Source: Chloroflexota bacterium
GTDB lineage: Bacteria; Chloroflexota; Anaerolineae; Anaerolineales; Anaerolineaceae
Length of the DNA: 24,222 nt
Direction: 5' to 3'
Assembly (NCBI GenBank): GCA_029265085.1
Contig: JAJUJY010000059.1
Coordinates: forward strand, 1-24,222
Shown: piece after piece, positions 7,198-16,100 of the stretch
Layout of the letters: each line of letters begins with the position of its first letter
Numbering within the stretch: position 1 is the stretch's first letter
Position numbers and translations under genes: made by a program
Notes under the pieces: model-generated
Seen by the model: only the letters and a program-made list of their open reading frames with translations
Told to the model about the DNA's origin: nothing
Database searches by the model: none

Positions 7198-7938
7198 ATG
7201 CAAACTTTGATCAACATATCTAAAAAGCTGGCTCCAAAACCAACCTTGATCTTTACAGAACAGATTCCGCTTGACGAACCGGTTGTGTTTGTAGCTAACC
7301 ATGAAAAGAATTACGGCCCCAGTGTAATGCAGCTGTTTTTCCCAATCCAATACCGGCCCTGGATCATCTACAATATGCTGGCGGTTGATGTATGCCAACC
7401 ATATGTGCAGGAAACATTTTTTGAAGAACGTTTGGGCTGGCCAATTTGGTTAAGCAAGGTTTTTTCCAAAGCACTTGCCGCACCCCTGGTGCGCTTGATG
7501 CATACCACCAATCCCATTCCAGTTTATCGAGAGAGGCCTGATCGAATTGTTGAGACCTTTCGACAAAGTATTCAGGCTTTGGAAAATGGAGATAACCTGC
7601 TCATCTTCCCTGAAAATCCAAATGCGGGAGATTATTCGACTGAAGTCAAACAATTTTTTGAAGGTTTCCTTTTCCTGGCAAAACTGTATTATCGCAAAAC
7701 CGAAAGAAGTTTGCTGTTTTGTCCGGTATCGATCAATCCCAAATCCCATACTGTTTCTGTTGGAAAACCAATTCGTTACAATCCTCAAAACGAATATGGC
7801 CTTGAAGCAGAGCGTATCCGCAAGCACTTGATGCATCAGGTCGCTGGTTTGTATCACCAGCCCTGGCTGCCAAAGAATTTGCCTTATAAAGGACACGAAA
7901 ACAAAAACCTTCAAGAATTGCAACCCAAACCAATGTAA
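7198..7938 (+). CDS. LPLAT-superfamily acyltransferase-like protein lacking the catalytic Asp
   Basis: This 246-residue protein resembles the PlsC/LPLAT fold: a strand ending VFVANHEKNYGP (His35) and the later block LIFPENP (about 135-141) align with NHX4D and FPEG. The aspartate of the HX4D charge relay is replaced by Gly40, so ordinary acyltransferase chemistry may be altered or lost. ATG 7198 is chosen because GGAGG sits eight bases upstream; the in-frame GTG at 7183 lies before that site. It is the last gene of the cluster and is followed within 10 bases by a terminator. It could be a divergent acyltransferase, a non-catalytic partner of the first one, or an enzyme with a different acceptor. 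Confidence 0.72.
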   Translation: MQTLINISKKLAPKPTLIFTEQIPLDEPVVFVANHEKNYGPSVMQLFFPIQYRPWIIYNMLAVDVCQPYVQETFFEERLGWPIWLSKVFSKALAAPLVRLMHTTNPIPVYRERPDRIVETFRQSIQALENGDNLLIFPENPNAGDYSTEVKQFFEGFLFLAKLYYRKTERSLLFCPVSINPKSHTVSVGKPIRYNPQNEYGLEAERIRKHLMHQVAGLYHQPWLPKNLPYKGHENKNLQELQPKPM

Positions 7939-7946
7939 CGAAACAC

Positions 7947-7983
7947 CTGCCGCATAATCGCCGTATGCGGCAGATCCTTTTTT
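7947..7983 (+). terminator. Intrinsic terminator of the lipid gene cluster
   Basis: The 10-bp stem CTGCCGCATA (7947-7956) / TATGCGGCAG (7964-7973), with a 7-base loop, is followed by ATCC and six T residues (7978-7983). It lies 8 bases past the stop codon of the fourth gene. This is the clearest rho-independent terminator in the window. Confidence 0.88.
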
Positions 7984-8108
7984 CCCTTGCAACTGTTTAT
8001 TCACCTGGTTCATACTGGCTTGAACAGCATTAGCAATGCATCATATTGCCAGGGAAACCTCGCTGATCAAAACGGACAGATGCGCTAAATCAAAAATAAT
8101 TTAGTGGT

Positions 8109-9005
8109 TCACCTGGGATTTTCAACATGATGGTCTAAAAACTCAGTTGTCTGCTTTAGCGCCTGGGCAGTTTCTGGTAAAAACGAGAACAATTGAAAAA
8201 CATGAAAGAGCCCATCCCAAATTTGCAATTCAACCGGAGTTCCATTTTTTTGGACAATATCTGCCAACCGGATCGCATCATCCAAAAGAATTTCTTCTGT
8301 GCCGGCTTGAATCAATAAAGGCGGCATACCGTTTAAATCCGCATAGACCGGAGAAAGCCAGGGATGGGATAGATTTTGCCCTGCCGCATAACCATCCGCA
8401 TATCTGCTCAAACCAGCTGCGCTTAAAATCGGATCCACCGCTGATTTAGAATGAATTGTCTCGCCAGACAACGTCAAATCAATCCAGGGAGAAAAGCAAA
8501 CCACGGCCGAAGGCAATGGAATTGCTTGATCTTGCATTGCGAGCAAACTGGCAATGGACAAACCAGCTCCAGCCGAATCGCCTGCCAGGACAAAATTTGA
8601 AGGAGCACCCGCTTGATCAAGCAGCCACCGGTAGGCAGTTAACGCATCACACAGTGCTGCCGGATAAGGATTTTCAGGAGCCAGGCGGTAATTAATTGCG
8701 AAAATTCTGGTTTGGGTTGCGGCTGCAAGCCGGACAAGAAATTCTCGATACGTTGAAATCGACCCCAACGCATAAGCCCCACCGTGAAGGTACAACATCA
8801 CTCTTTGTCCAGCGTTGGCCGGGATAAACCATTCAGCAGAAATATGTTCGATTTGAATTGGATCAAAACGAAAGCCTGCTGGTAACCGGAAAGGTTGTTT
8901 TATTCGTTCCTGCTGTTTGCGTTGTTCAATGATTGACTTTTTATCCCATTCAGAAAACACGGAAAACAAAACCCGCCGGGTAATTTTTGCCTGCACACTG
9001 GTCAT
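8109..9005 (-). CDS. Alpha/beta hydrolase fold-3 (hormone-sensitive-lipase-type) esterase
   Basis: This 298-residue hydrolase belongs to the HSL-like carboxylesterase group. The oxyanion-hole motif HGGAY is at 74-78, the nucleophile elbow GDSAG at 142-146 (Ser144), and the histidine in DGLFHVF at about 268. The acid is probably Glu237 or one of Asp242/Asp243 in AGTEEILLDDA. The conserved YRLAPENPYPAAL block (106-118) is also typical of the family. No signal peptide is seen, so it is likely cytoplasmic, acting on short-chain or small-molecule esters. It starts 18 bases after the neighbouring hydrolase stop codon, with which it probably forms an operon. Confidence 0.88.
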   Translation of the reverse strand: MTSVQAKITRRVLFSVFSEWDKKSIIEQRKQQERIKQPFRLPAGFRFDPIQIEHISAEWFIPANAGQRVMLYLHGGAYALGSISTYREFLVRLAAATQTRIFAINYRLAPENPYPAALCDALTAYRWLLDQAGAPSNFVLAGDSAGAGLSIASLLAMQDQAIPLPSAVVCFSPWIDLTLSGETIHSKSAVDPILSAAGLSRYADGYAAGQNLSHPWLSPVYADLNGMPPLLIQAGTEEILLDDAIRLADIVQKNGTPVELQIWDGLFHVFQLFSFLPETAQALKQTTEFLDHHVENPR

Positions 9006-9023
9006 ATAACGCCCTGTTCTCGA

Positions 9024-9785
9024 TTATTGGAGTCCTGAAATCTTGTTCAACAAATCCAGTGTTGCCTTAAGGATTTGCTCCTTTTGTTCCGCCCGGTCAA
9101 TTGTGGCATGATGATCTTCCGGATTGATCAAGTATGTGCCGAACTGGTGATGATCCCCGCCCTCGATCCGCACAACCGCAGCATCAGGCGGCAGCAGATG
9201 CAGGCGAGCTGATACACTTTCATCATTTGCAGCCGGGTCAAGGTTACCATAGATCAACGTAACCGGAATGTTCATCTCGGATAAATTCGCATTATCCGCT
9301 GGATAGGAAGCCCAAATCACCAAACCGGAGATGCTTTGTGGATGGGTCTTCGTATATTGCGCGGCCATTGTACCCCCTACCGAATGACCCCCAATTACCC
9401 AATGGGTAATTTCAGGATGGCTCGCGATGATTTCATCAGCGACATTTGGAGCAAAAGCCGCAATATTTAATGGCATTTCAGGCACCACAACCAGATAACC
9501 CTGCCCAGCGATACTTCGCATAAAATCCGAATACCCTAAATGGCTAATTCGACCACCGGGATAGAAAATAAATCCCGTACGCACCCCTGTATTTACAGGC
9601 TCAAAAGTCAGCCAGGGTTCGCGCACTACAGTGATAACAGAATCACTTTCCAATGAAGCTAACGCTTCCGGCAATGGCTGTCTTTCATAAGTAAGCCAGG
9701 GAATTCCAGCACTTAAAATTGCAATAAACACACCGGCAAGAATAATTTTCCAGATCAAGTGCTTTTTGATGGATGATTTCTTCAT
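9024..9785 (-). CDS. Membrane-anchored alpha/beta hydrolase
   Basis: This 253-residue protein has an N-terminal hydrophobic segment (about 11-31, after a Lys-rich start), so it is a signal-anchored or exported hydrolase. The catalytic layout is visible: GGHSVGG with Ser135, Asp183 in YGNLDP, and a His212/His213 pair in EGGDHHQFG. The family is close to alpha/beta hydrolase fold-5 proteins, whose substrates are mostly unknown. I place the start at ATG 9785 because AGGA lies eight bases upstream and the sequence from there gives a clean signal anchor. A start at 9854 would lie just 7 bases after a consensus -10 box. It is cotranscribed with the esterase downstream. Confidence 0.83.
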   Translation of the reverse strand: MKKSSIKKHLIWKIILAGVFIAILSAGIPWLTYERQPLPEALASLESDSVITVVREPWLTFEPVNTGVRTGFIFYPGGRISHLGYSDFMRSIAGQGYLVVVPEMPLNIAAFAPNVADEIIASHPEITHWVIGGHSVGGTMAAQYTKTHPQSISGLVIWASYPADNANLSEMNIPVTLIYGNLDPAANDESVSARLHLLPPDAAVVRIEGGDHHQFGTYLINPEDHHATIDRAEQKEQILKATLDLLNKISGLQ

Positions 9786-9861
9786 AGAGGATTCCTTTTT
9801 AAAATGGCCGCTGGTTCTTCTCAGGGAACACTTGCATTGATTCGGCAAGATCATCTAACAA

Positions 9862-9867
9862 ATTATA
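9862..9867 (-). promoter_or_regulatory. Candidate -10 box (TATAAT) for the hydrolase pair
   Basis: TATAAT on the minus strand lies 76 bases before the preferred start codon 9785. A transcription start near 9855 would exclude the more distal ATG at 9854. No convincing -35 hexamer is found at 16-18 bp. Confidence 0.35.
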
Positions 9868-9987
9868 GCGAACATATCATTATCACTGGCACAAAAATTT
9901 CATTTCCTCCTAATCAATTATGAGGGCACCACTAAAATTTTTTCCACCGAAAGATTTGTATGTTTATTTTTAGCCGCACCCAAGTGA

Positions 9988-11754
9988 TTAAATTTCAAAC
10001 ACTTCATTTCCATGCTGCAAGCGAAAATATACACCGTTTCTTTCCATCAATTCTTCATGTTTTCCAATTTCTACAATTCGGCCATGTTCCATTACCACAA
10101 TACAATCCGCATTGCGGATGGTAGATAGGCGGTGCGCAACAATAAAAGTAGTACGGTGTTTCATTAACCTGGCCAATGATTCCTGGATCAGTCGTTCGGA
10201 TTCGGTATCCAAAGCCGAAGTAGCCTCGTCAAGAATGAGTACACGCGGATTGCGAATAATGGCACGCGCGATAGATAACCGCTGCTTTTGTCCACCGGAG
10301 AGTCTGGCACCGCGTTCACCAATTTTCGTTTCAATCCCTTCAGGGAGCTGTTGAACAAAATTCCAGGCATTTGCATCCCGCAGCGCATTTTCGATATCGG
10401 CATCATTGACCGAATCAATTCCATAAGATATATTCTCGCGGACACTACCTTCAAAGAGGATGGTATCTTGCGGTACGATCGAAATAAAATGGCGATAAGT
10501 TCGCAGATCGATGTCTTTCATATCACAACCATCTACCAGGATTCGGCCGGTGTTTGGACGAATAAAACCAATCACCAGGTTAATGATGGTTGATTTGCCT
10601 GCCCCGGAAGAACCGACCAACGCAACACTTATACCCGCAGGCACATCCAGAGAAAAATCATAGATGGCCGGAATTTTAGACTCTGGATAAGAAAAATTAA
10701 CCCCTTCAAAACAAAAATTCCCTGTCACTTGCGTAACCGGCTGCTTGCCATCATTTTGTTCAAGATCGTCCGATCTTAACAACTCTTCAATAGAACGAAG
10801 TGATTCAAAACCCTTACTGATGGTGGGTAACAAATTAACCATACCCATCACCGCATTCGTCAAACTGCCAAAGTAGCCGGTAAGCATCACCACATCACCA
10901 GCCGTGATCGGCAAGATTTTGTTATAAGAAAGATAAATAGCTGTGACCAAACAAATTACATTGAAAAGATTATAGGTCACCCACGACAGCGAACCAAATA
11001 CAGCATTGGTCACATCTAATTCCATACCGGCTAATCGTACCTGCTTCAAAGTGGACCGCATGTGCTCCAATTCATTTCGTTCTAATCCGTGAGCGCGGGT
11101 AATCGGCAAAAGATAGGTCATCTCATTGACTCTGGCCGACATGCGTTCTATTTCTCGGCGGAATGATGAGTTTCGAACAATAAGCCGCTTGCGCATGGAA
11201 GAAACGAGCAAAGCTGAAACCGGAACCACCACCAAAAAGAAAGGTAGAAATTTTGGAACACGAATCGCGGTTATTACGATTGCCCCAACGAGGTTGGAAA
11301 TTGCGCTTAGCCCGCCATCAAACATCTGTCGAACCATATCCACAATTGCTTCCACATCGCGCACAACCTTGCTTTGCAAAACACCTGCACTGACACGAGT
11401 GTAATAGCCCATGGAAAGTCGTTGAAATTGATTGGATAACACAAAGCGCAAACGCGTTTCCATTCGCCGCAACGCTATGCTCAACAACTTCATGTACGCG
11501 ATGTGCATAGGGATATTTTGCAGCAGCAGCATGCTTAAAAGTAAAGCGTTCCACCACAGATCAGAAATATTGCGATTCTGCACCAATAAATTAATCAGAT
11601 TTGCAGTGAGCAGAGGCATCAACCAAACCGGGCTGTGCTTAATGATGAAAATCAGGGCTGCCCCCAACAAACGCAAATGATCCGTTTCAAACAATGACCA
11701 AAGCGCAGCAAAAGAAGTCCGCTTCTTTTCCAAATCATTCCTGGATTGAGGCAT
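9988..11754 (-). CDS. ABC exporter half-transporter (membrane domain fused to ATPase)
   Basis: This 588-residue protein has an N-terminal ABC-type I exporter membrane domain (about 25-310, six hydrophobic segments) and a C-terminal ATPase. Walker A GSSGAGKST is at 381-389, the Q-loop in IVPQDTILFEGSV, the signature LSGGQKQRLSIARA begins at 485, Walker B reads VLILDEATSALD, and the H-loop is IVAHRLST. It is of the MsbA/MdlB type and works as a homodimer or with a partner; no second half-transporter is adjacent. Possible cargoes are lipids, drugs or peptides, with no way to choose. ATG 11754 is preferred over 11781 because AGGAGA lies nine bases before it. It stands alone, 202 bp ahead of the hydrolases. 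Confidence 0.92.
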   Translation of the reverse strand: MPQSRNDLEKKRTSFAALWSLFETDHLRLLGAALIFIIKHSPVWLMPLLTANLINLLVQNRNISDLWWNALLLSMLLLQNIPMHIAYMKLLSIALRRMETRLRFVLSNQFQRLSMGYYTRVSAGVLQSKVVRDVEAIVDMVRQMFDGGLSAISNLVGAIVITAIRVPKFLPFFLVVVPVSALLVSSMRKRLIVRNSSFRREIERMSARVNEMTYLLPITRAHGLERNELEHMRSTLKQVRLAGMELDVTNAVFGSLSWVTYNLFNVICLVTAIYLSYNKILPITAGDVVMLTGYFGSLTNAVMGMVNLLPTISKGFESLRSIEELLRSDDLEQNDGKQPVTQVTGNFCFEGVNFSYPESKIPAIYDFSLDVPAGISVALVGSSGAGKSTIINLVIGFIRPNTGRILVDGCDMKDIDLRTYRHFISIVPQDTILFEGSVRENISYGIDSVNDADIENALRDANAWNFVQQLPEGIETKIGERGARLSGGQKQRLSIARAIIRNPRVLILDEATSALDTESERLIQESLARLMKHRTTFIVAHRLSTIRNADCIVVMEHGRIVEIGKHEELMERNGVYFRLQHGNEVFEI

Positions 11755-12199
11755 AACAACATATCTCCTGTAACATTTCAAGACTACAAATAATCAACCT
11801 GGAACCTATATTACCGCATTTATTCTTGATGCTATTTCAGGTTCAGGCCGGGGTTTATTATTCTTTCCTCGGGAAAATATTGGACGAACAGCAAGAAAAT
11901 GCGAAAAATTATCTCGGATACCAGTAAATAGCGCTGCGTATGAATTGATAGTCAATCCACCTGATGTTTGGTTAATCCCAAATGGAAAAAGTTGGAAACA
12001 CCGACCTGCGAACAAAAGCCAGTATCTCCAACGCTAAATTTGTTTATCCAGACCGTTAATTCCCTGTATTAATTGAGGGTTCGATATTGTAACTATTCAC
12101 ACTTTGGATGGTCGTTATTAACGCTATTGATGGAAGACAACCCTAACAACAAAAAATAATTGTTTGGTGGGGCTGCATAGAAAGTTAAAGAGCATAATT
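11755..12199. other. 445-bp region between ABC exporter and PfkB kinase without a supported gene
   Basis: Nothing here is recognised. A plus-strand frame stays open for 87 codons (11774-12036) but has no ATG and no ribosome site. A minus-strand frame at 11806-12015 begins only with TTG and also lacks one. A short CGTTATTAACG dyad lies at 12113-12123. The region must contain the exporter promoter and the end of the sugar operon, but no strong -10/-35 pair or terminator is visible; the AACAA/TTGTT pairing near 12150 is too weak to call. Confidence 0.5.
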
Positions 12200-13108
12200 T
12201 TATTTTGCCTGGCTGTGAATAAACGCCATAACCTCTGCATGAGTTGGGCTATTCAACACCCCGGGAAAACTTGCGCAAACCAAACCGGCCATAGCAGATG
12301 CATATTGCACCATTTGGGCATCTTCCCAATGATTTAATAATCCATAGGCAATTGCTGCCCGAAACGAATCACCTGCACCTGCACTGTCAATGACCCTGAC
12401 CTGATAAGGTCTGAATTTTTGACATTCTTCTCCTTTGCGGCCATAGAGCACTTCTTTTTCGCCAACGGTAAAAATTACCAATCCTCTGGCGCGCTGCTGA
12501 TATTCTGTAAACAATGCCGATAGATCCCAATCAGGATATTCCCGATTTCGGAATTCACCCGAAATGACCACCGCTGCTGCATCCGTTGCCAACGCGTGGT
12601 CATACGGACAATCAATCGAGACAAAAGGAATTCCCAATTGAGCAGCAAATTCCCCAACCAGCGCACTTTCCGACCGAAAAGGAGGATCCACACACACGAT
12701 TTTGGCTTGAGCGATATCATCCTTTAAGGGAATATTCCATTTTCGTGTCGTAAATAACAGATCGATGTAATTCCCAAAAATAGTCCGGCTGTGCTCATCC
12801 GAAAATACAATTTCTTGGACACCTGCATACCCCTCAGCCAATGTTAACCGGCTGGTGTTGATCCCATAGTGATGAATGGTATCCAGCAAACGGCGGCCTT
12901 CTGCAGTATTCCCAAGCCAATTCCCATCCAATTGAACACGCAGCCCAAGGCGGCTAAGGACAATGGCTGAATTGAGCGCTTCTCCCCCCGTCATATAAAA
13001 CGTCTGGTCAATCTCAGCATAACTATCCGGTGATGGAAAAGAGCCGCGCAAAAGATGCAGCGTGCTTGAAGAGATCACACCATAGGCATAAACATCATAA
13101 GTTTGCAT
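12200..13108 (-). CDS. PfkB/ribokinase-family carbohydrate kinase
   Basis: This 302-residue kinase has the N-terminal PfkB signature region with TGGEALNSAIVLSRLG (40-55) and the C-terminal signature DSAGAGDSF (241-249), where Asp247 is the expected catalytic base and GAG forms the anion hole. It phosphorylates a sugar or sugar-like compound with ATP in the cytoplasm. It is the last gene of the glucan locus, 30 bases after the phosphorylase stop codon, with AGGA as ribosome site. Its position suggests it phosphorylates a sugar released by glucan breakdown, such as glucose. Substrate within PfkB cannot be settled by motif reading; fructokinase, ribokinase or 2-keto-3-deoxygluconate kinase activity remain possible. 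Confidence 0.85.
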   Translation of the reverse strand: MQTYDVYAYGVISSSTLHLLRGSFPSPDSYAEIDQTFYMTGGEALNSAIVLSRLGLRVQLDGNWLGNTAEGRRLLDTIHHYGINTSRLTLAEGYAGVQEIVFSDEHSRTIFGNYIDLLFTTRKWNIPLKDDIAQAKIVCVDPPFRSESALVGEFAAQLGIPFVSIDCPYDHALATDAAAVVISGEFRNREYPDWDLSALFTEYQQRARGLVIFTVGEKEVLYGRKGEECQKFRPYQVRVIDSAGAGDSFRAAIAYGLLNHWEDAQMVQYASAMAGLVCASFPGVLNSPTHAEVMAFIHSQAK

Positions 13109-13138
13109 TGATCGCTGTCCTGCCAGAAAAATTATGGT

Positions 13139-16100
13139 TTAAAGCTGTCTTTTTGAAGTCAACAACGAATTCGTATGCACATTCACTTCCAGGTGGTGCA
13201 CAATGCCGTCCCGGCAAAAGATATGCTGGCTGTTTTCGGCATCCAACCAATGTCCATCGATGTTCTGCACGCTGCCATCTCTCCGGAAGACAGCGATCGA
13301 TTCAGTCGATGAAGATTTGAGGATGACAGGCACCTGGCAAATAGAGTATGCCAATGTTCCCGCAGGCAGTTCTAACGGGATAGATTGCCCATGAACATTG
13401 ATAAAAGCAGCCGTTTCGGGAGCTTGCAGGAATTCCGCCTGATCTAAAAGCAGCAGGTCAAACCCCAATCGCCCATCGGCTATCACCACTCCAAGTTCCG
13501 CAAACCTTGCCAGAACCTCTTCTTTTACCATGCCGGTCATTCCAGGTTGTTTGGCTCCCTGCCCCGCTGGAGTATGCGAGTAAGGATCTGTGGGAAATGC
13601 GCCGTATTCTGCCGGTGTCTTATTGAAACACTGACCTGCGCGGATATCCGCATAGCATTCTATTAATCTCGTGATCGTTGGTTCATTTTTCGTGCGGTAG
13701 ATAGTTTCCTGAACCGCCAGCAGCAACTTAGAGACCATGTGCCAGTAGATGCTGCCCAATCCCTCATACGCAAAGAATGTCCCAGAGCGGCCGGTGAACT
13801 GGTCATGATGAAATGTTTGCTCAAACAATGCCTCAATTTGGGCAGTATCCCGGGGAACCAATTCGTGGAATTTCGGCTGCTGTTTCAGCCCATCCAGAGC
13901 CTGGTACACATCTTTGAGATTGTGAATATGGCCAGCAAAATGATAATCACCATTTTCATCGCAGACCAGCAAACTTTCATCCCCCGCTCGTACCAATTCA
14001 TTGACAAGGGATAAGCCCGCCACCTGCTCCGGCAGCAGACGATTCCGTTCCACAAAACCTTTTAGCACCCGGTCAGGATAGAGGATGTAGCTATGCTGAT
14101 CTGGCCGGAAGAGCGGACCCTGGCGCATACTTTCTAGCAATGCCAGCGACTCAGCGCCATTCAGCAATCCGGAAGATAAGATTGCCACCTGCCCTTCGAG
14201 CATTTCGTACAAATGACTGACCTTTGCAACGCCTGATCCCAGGTGAAGAATATTATAGGCATGATACAAATGGTCATTCCGGCGGTTCGCCCGCAAAGTA
14301 TGATCACAATAACGCAGCGCCAGGTCAAGAAAATCCGTCACCAGTTCCAGGGGCAGCCGGGTATATTGCCCGGAAAAATTATTCTGATAGGTATTCCAAC
14401 GGTAATCGCTGCCGGCCTGACCTAAGGCGTCCATCAAATCGCGTCTTTGGGCTTCTGTAAAGCTATTTTGTAAGACAGGCTCATTTTCTTTAAGGATTTT
14501 GTAAATTTGTCCAAAGAACTTTTCAACTTCGGCTTGTACAGCAAATGAGAGCACATCACTCCGTGCTAACATTTCACGAACAAAAACAATATACCGGCGA
14601 AGATAAGCCAGGGTAACAATCGACAGGCCCTTTCCTACCAGGGCATTGTTGGCATCATTCCACTCCGGGCGTTGGGTGTTCATCCAGATTCCACCCTCAG
14701 GAACAAAATTGACCAGCTTTGCCAGCAAGAGAACGAGCAATTTTTCACCCATTGTAGCGTGCAGTACCTGCCCGTCGTTAGACTGCACTAGTTTACCGTC
14801 CGCACCCTGCTCCTGCACTCGGTCTGAGATTGTTTTTTGCAATTCCCAATGGAAATCGATCGTATTGTAGGGATCATTAAGCAGTTCCTGATATGTTTTT
14901 ATCCGATAAGGCACATTGGCATAACTAAAAACGGCCAGGTCAAGATACTTTTGCAAAAAGCCCGGATGGAAATTACAACTGATCTCCATCAGCTTAAGCA
15001 AGTAGATAATCTGATGGTCGCTCCAATACCCAATATTTGCCCACGGATTATGCGGTTCGGGCAATTCCCAGTCAAGACCATGTCTGGTAATCCGGTAGGG
15101 ATTATAACCATCGACCGTGGTGGCATTTAAGAAAACTGAGATCATGTTCTCAATGTACTCAGGATAGGAATAGGCTAGAGCTTCCCAGTTTTGGAAAATA
15201 TCACGCCAATTCCCTTCATAATCGAATTGTTGCGAACCGTCCTTTTTCTTGATATTGATTGTAAAACGATTCCACGGGCGACTTGGATCACCATGTCTTC
15301 GCGAGAACGCTAACGGCAGGTAAGCATTGGTCAAGCGCATCAAGTCTGCTGAACCGCTTTCTTGTGCCCTGGCACGCAATTCATCAATCGTAAGAGATTT
15401 GGGTAAGGCAGCGAAAAACGCAGACTGCTCTTCCAATAAGAACCGATTCAATCGGTTTACATAATCGACAAAATCTGTGATGTTTACGATATATTGGTCC
15501 GGAAAATACCCGCCGCGCATTTCGTTAAACATGACATTGGCAAAATGATGCGAGGTGAGCAATTTATTCTGTGATACTTGCAATCCGTCTGCACTGGCAA
15601 CAATTTTTTTCAGATACTCAGAATTCGTTGCTAGATCTCGCTCCAGTTCAGCAAGCAAAGCGACCCGGTCGCCACTTAACCAACGCTGCAGTCTCACAAT
15701 GGCAGCCGCATCCTGGCTTACTTCAGCCACAAGATGCCAGGTTTGCTGAGTGTTTGCAGGCATTTCCAATACCGCATGGACAAAATAAGCCCCACGAAGG
15801 CCGCGTGTTTCAGCTTCGGTTTCCAGAACCTGCCCGGCACGAAAAGCATCTACCTGTTTTGAGGAAAGCAAATAATGATTATGATCTAATCCAATCTGCC
15901 AGACCGTGTTCGCCAAAAGAGACTCGCTTGGTTCAGCCAGATCGGTTAATTTTGAATTCAACGCAAAAATCCCAATACCAAGATCAAGGATTAGTTCATT
16001 ATGCTTATACGCATCCAACAATGAACTTAATTTATTTTGAATATCGGAAGGTGTATTGGCGGGCAAAATATTTTGTAACCCATCCAATACATTGATCCGG

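Noticed and set aside
9880..9925. Near-perfect AGGAGG followed by ATG and a five-to-six-codon frame on the minus strand (MKFLCQ then stop)
   Set aside because: The spacing of two bases is too short for initiation and the frame is tiny; a leader peptide cannot be supported.
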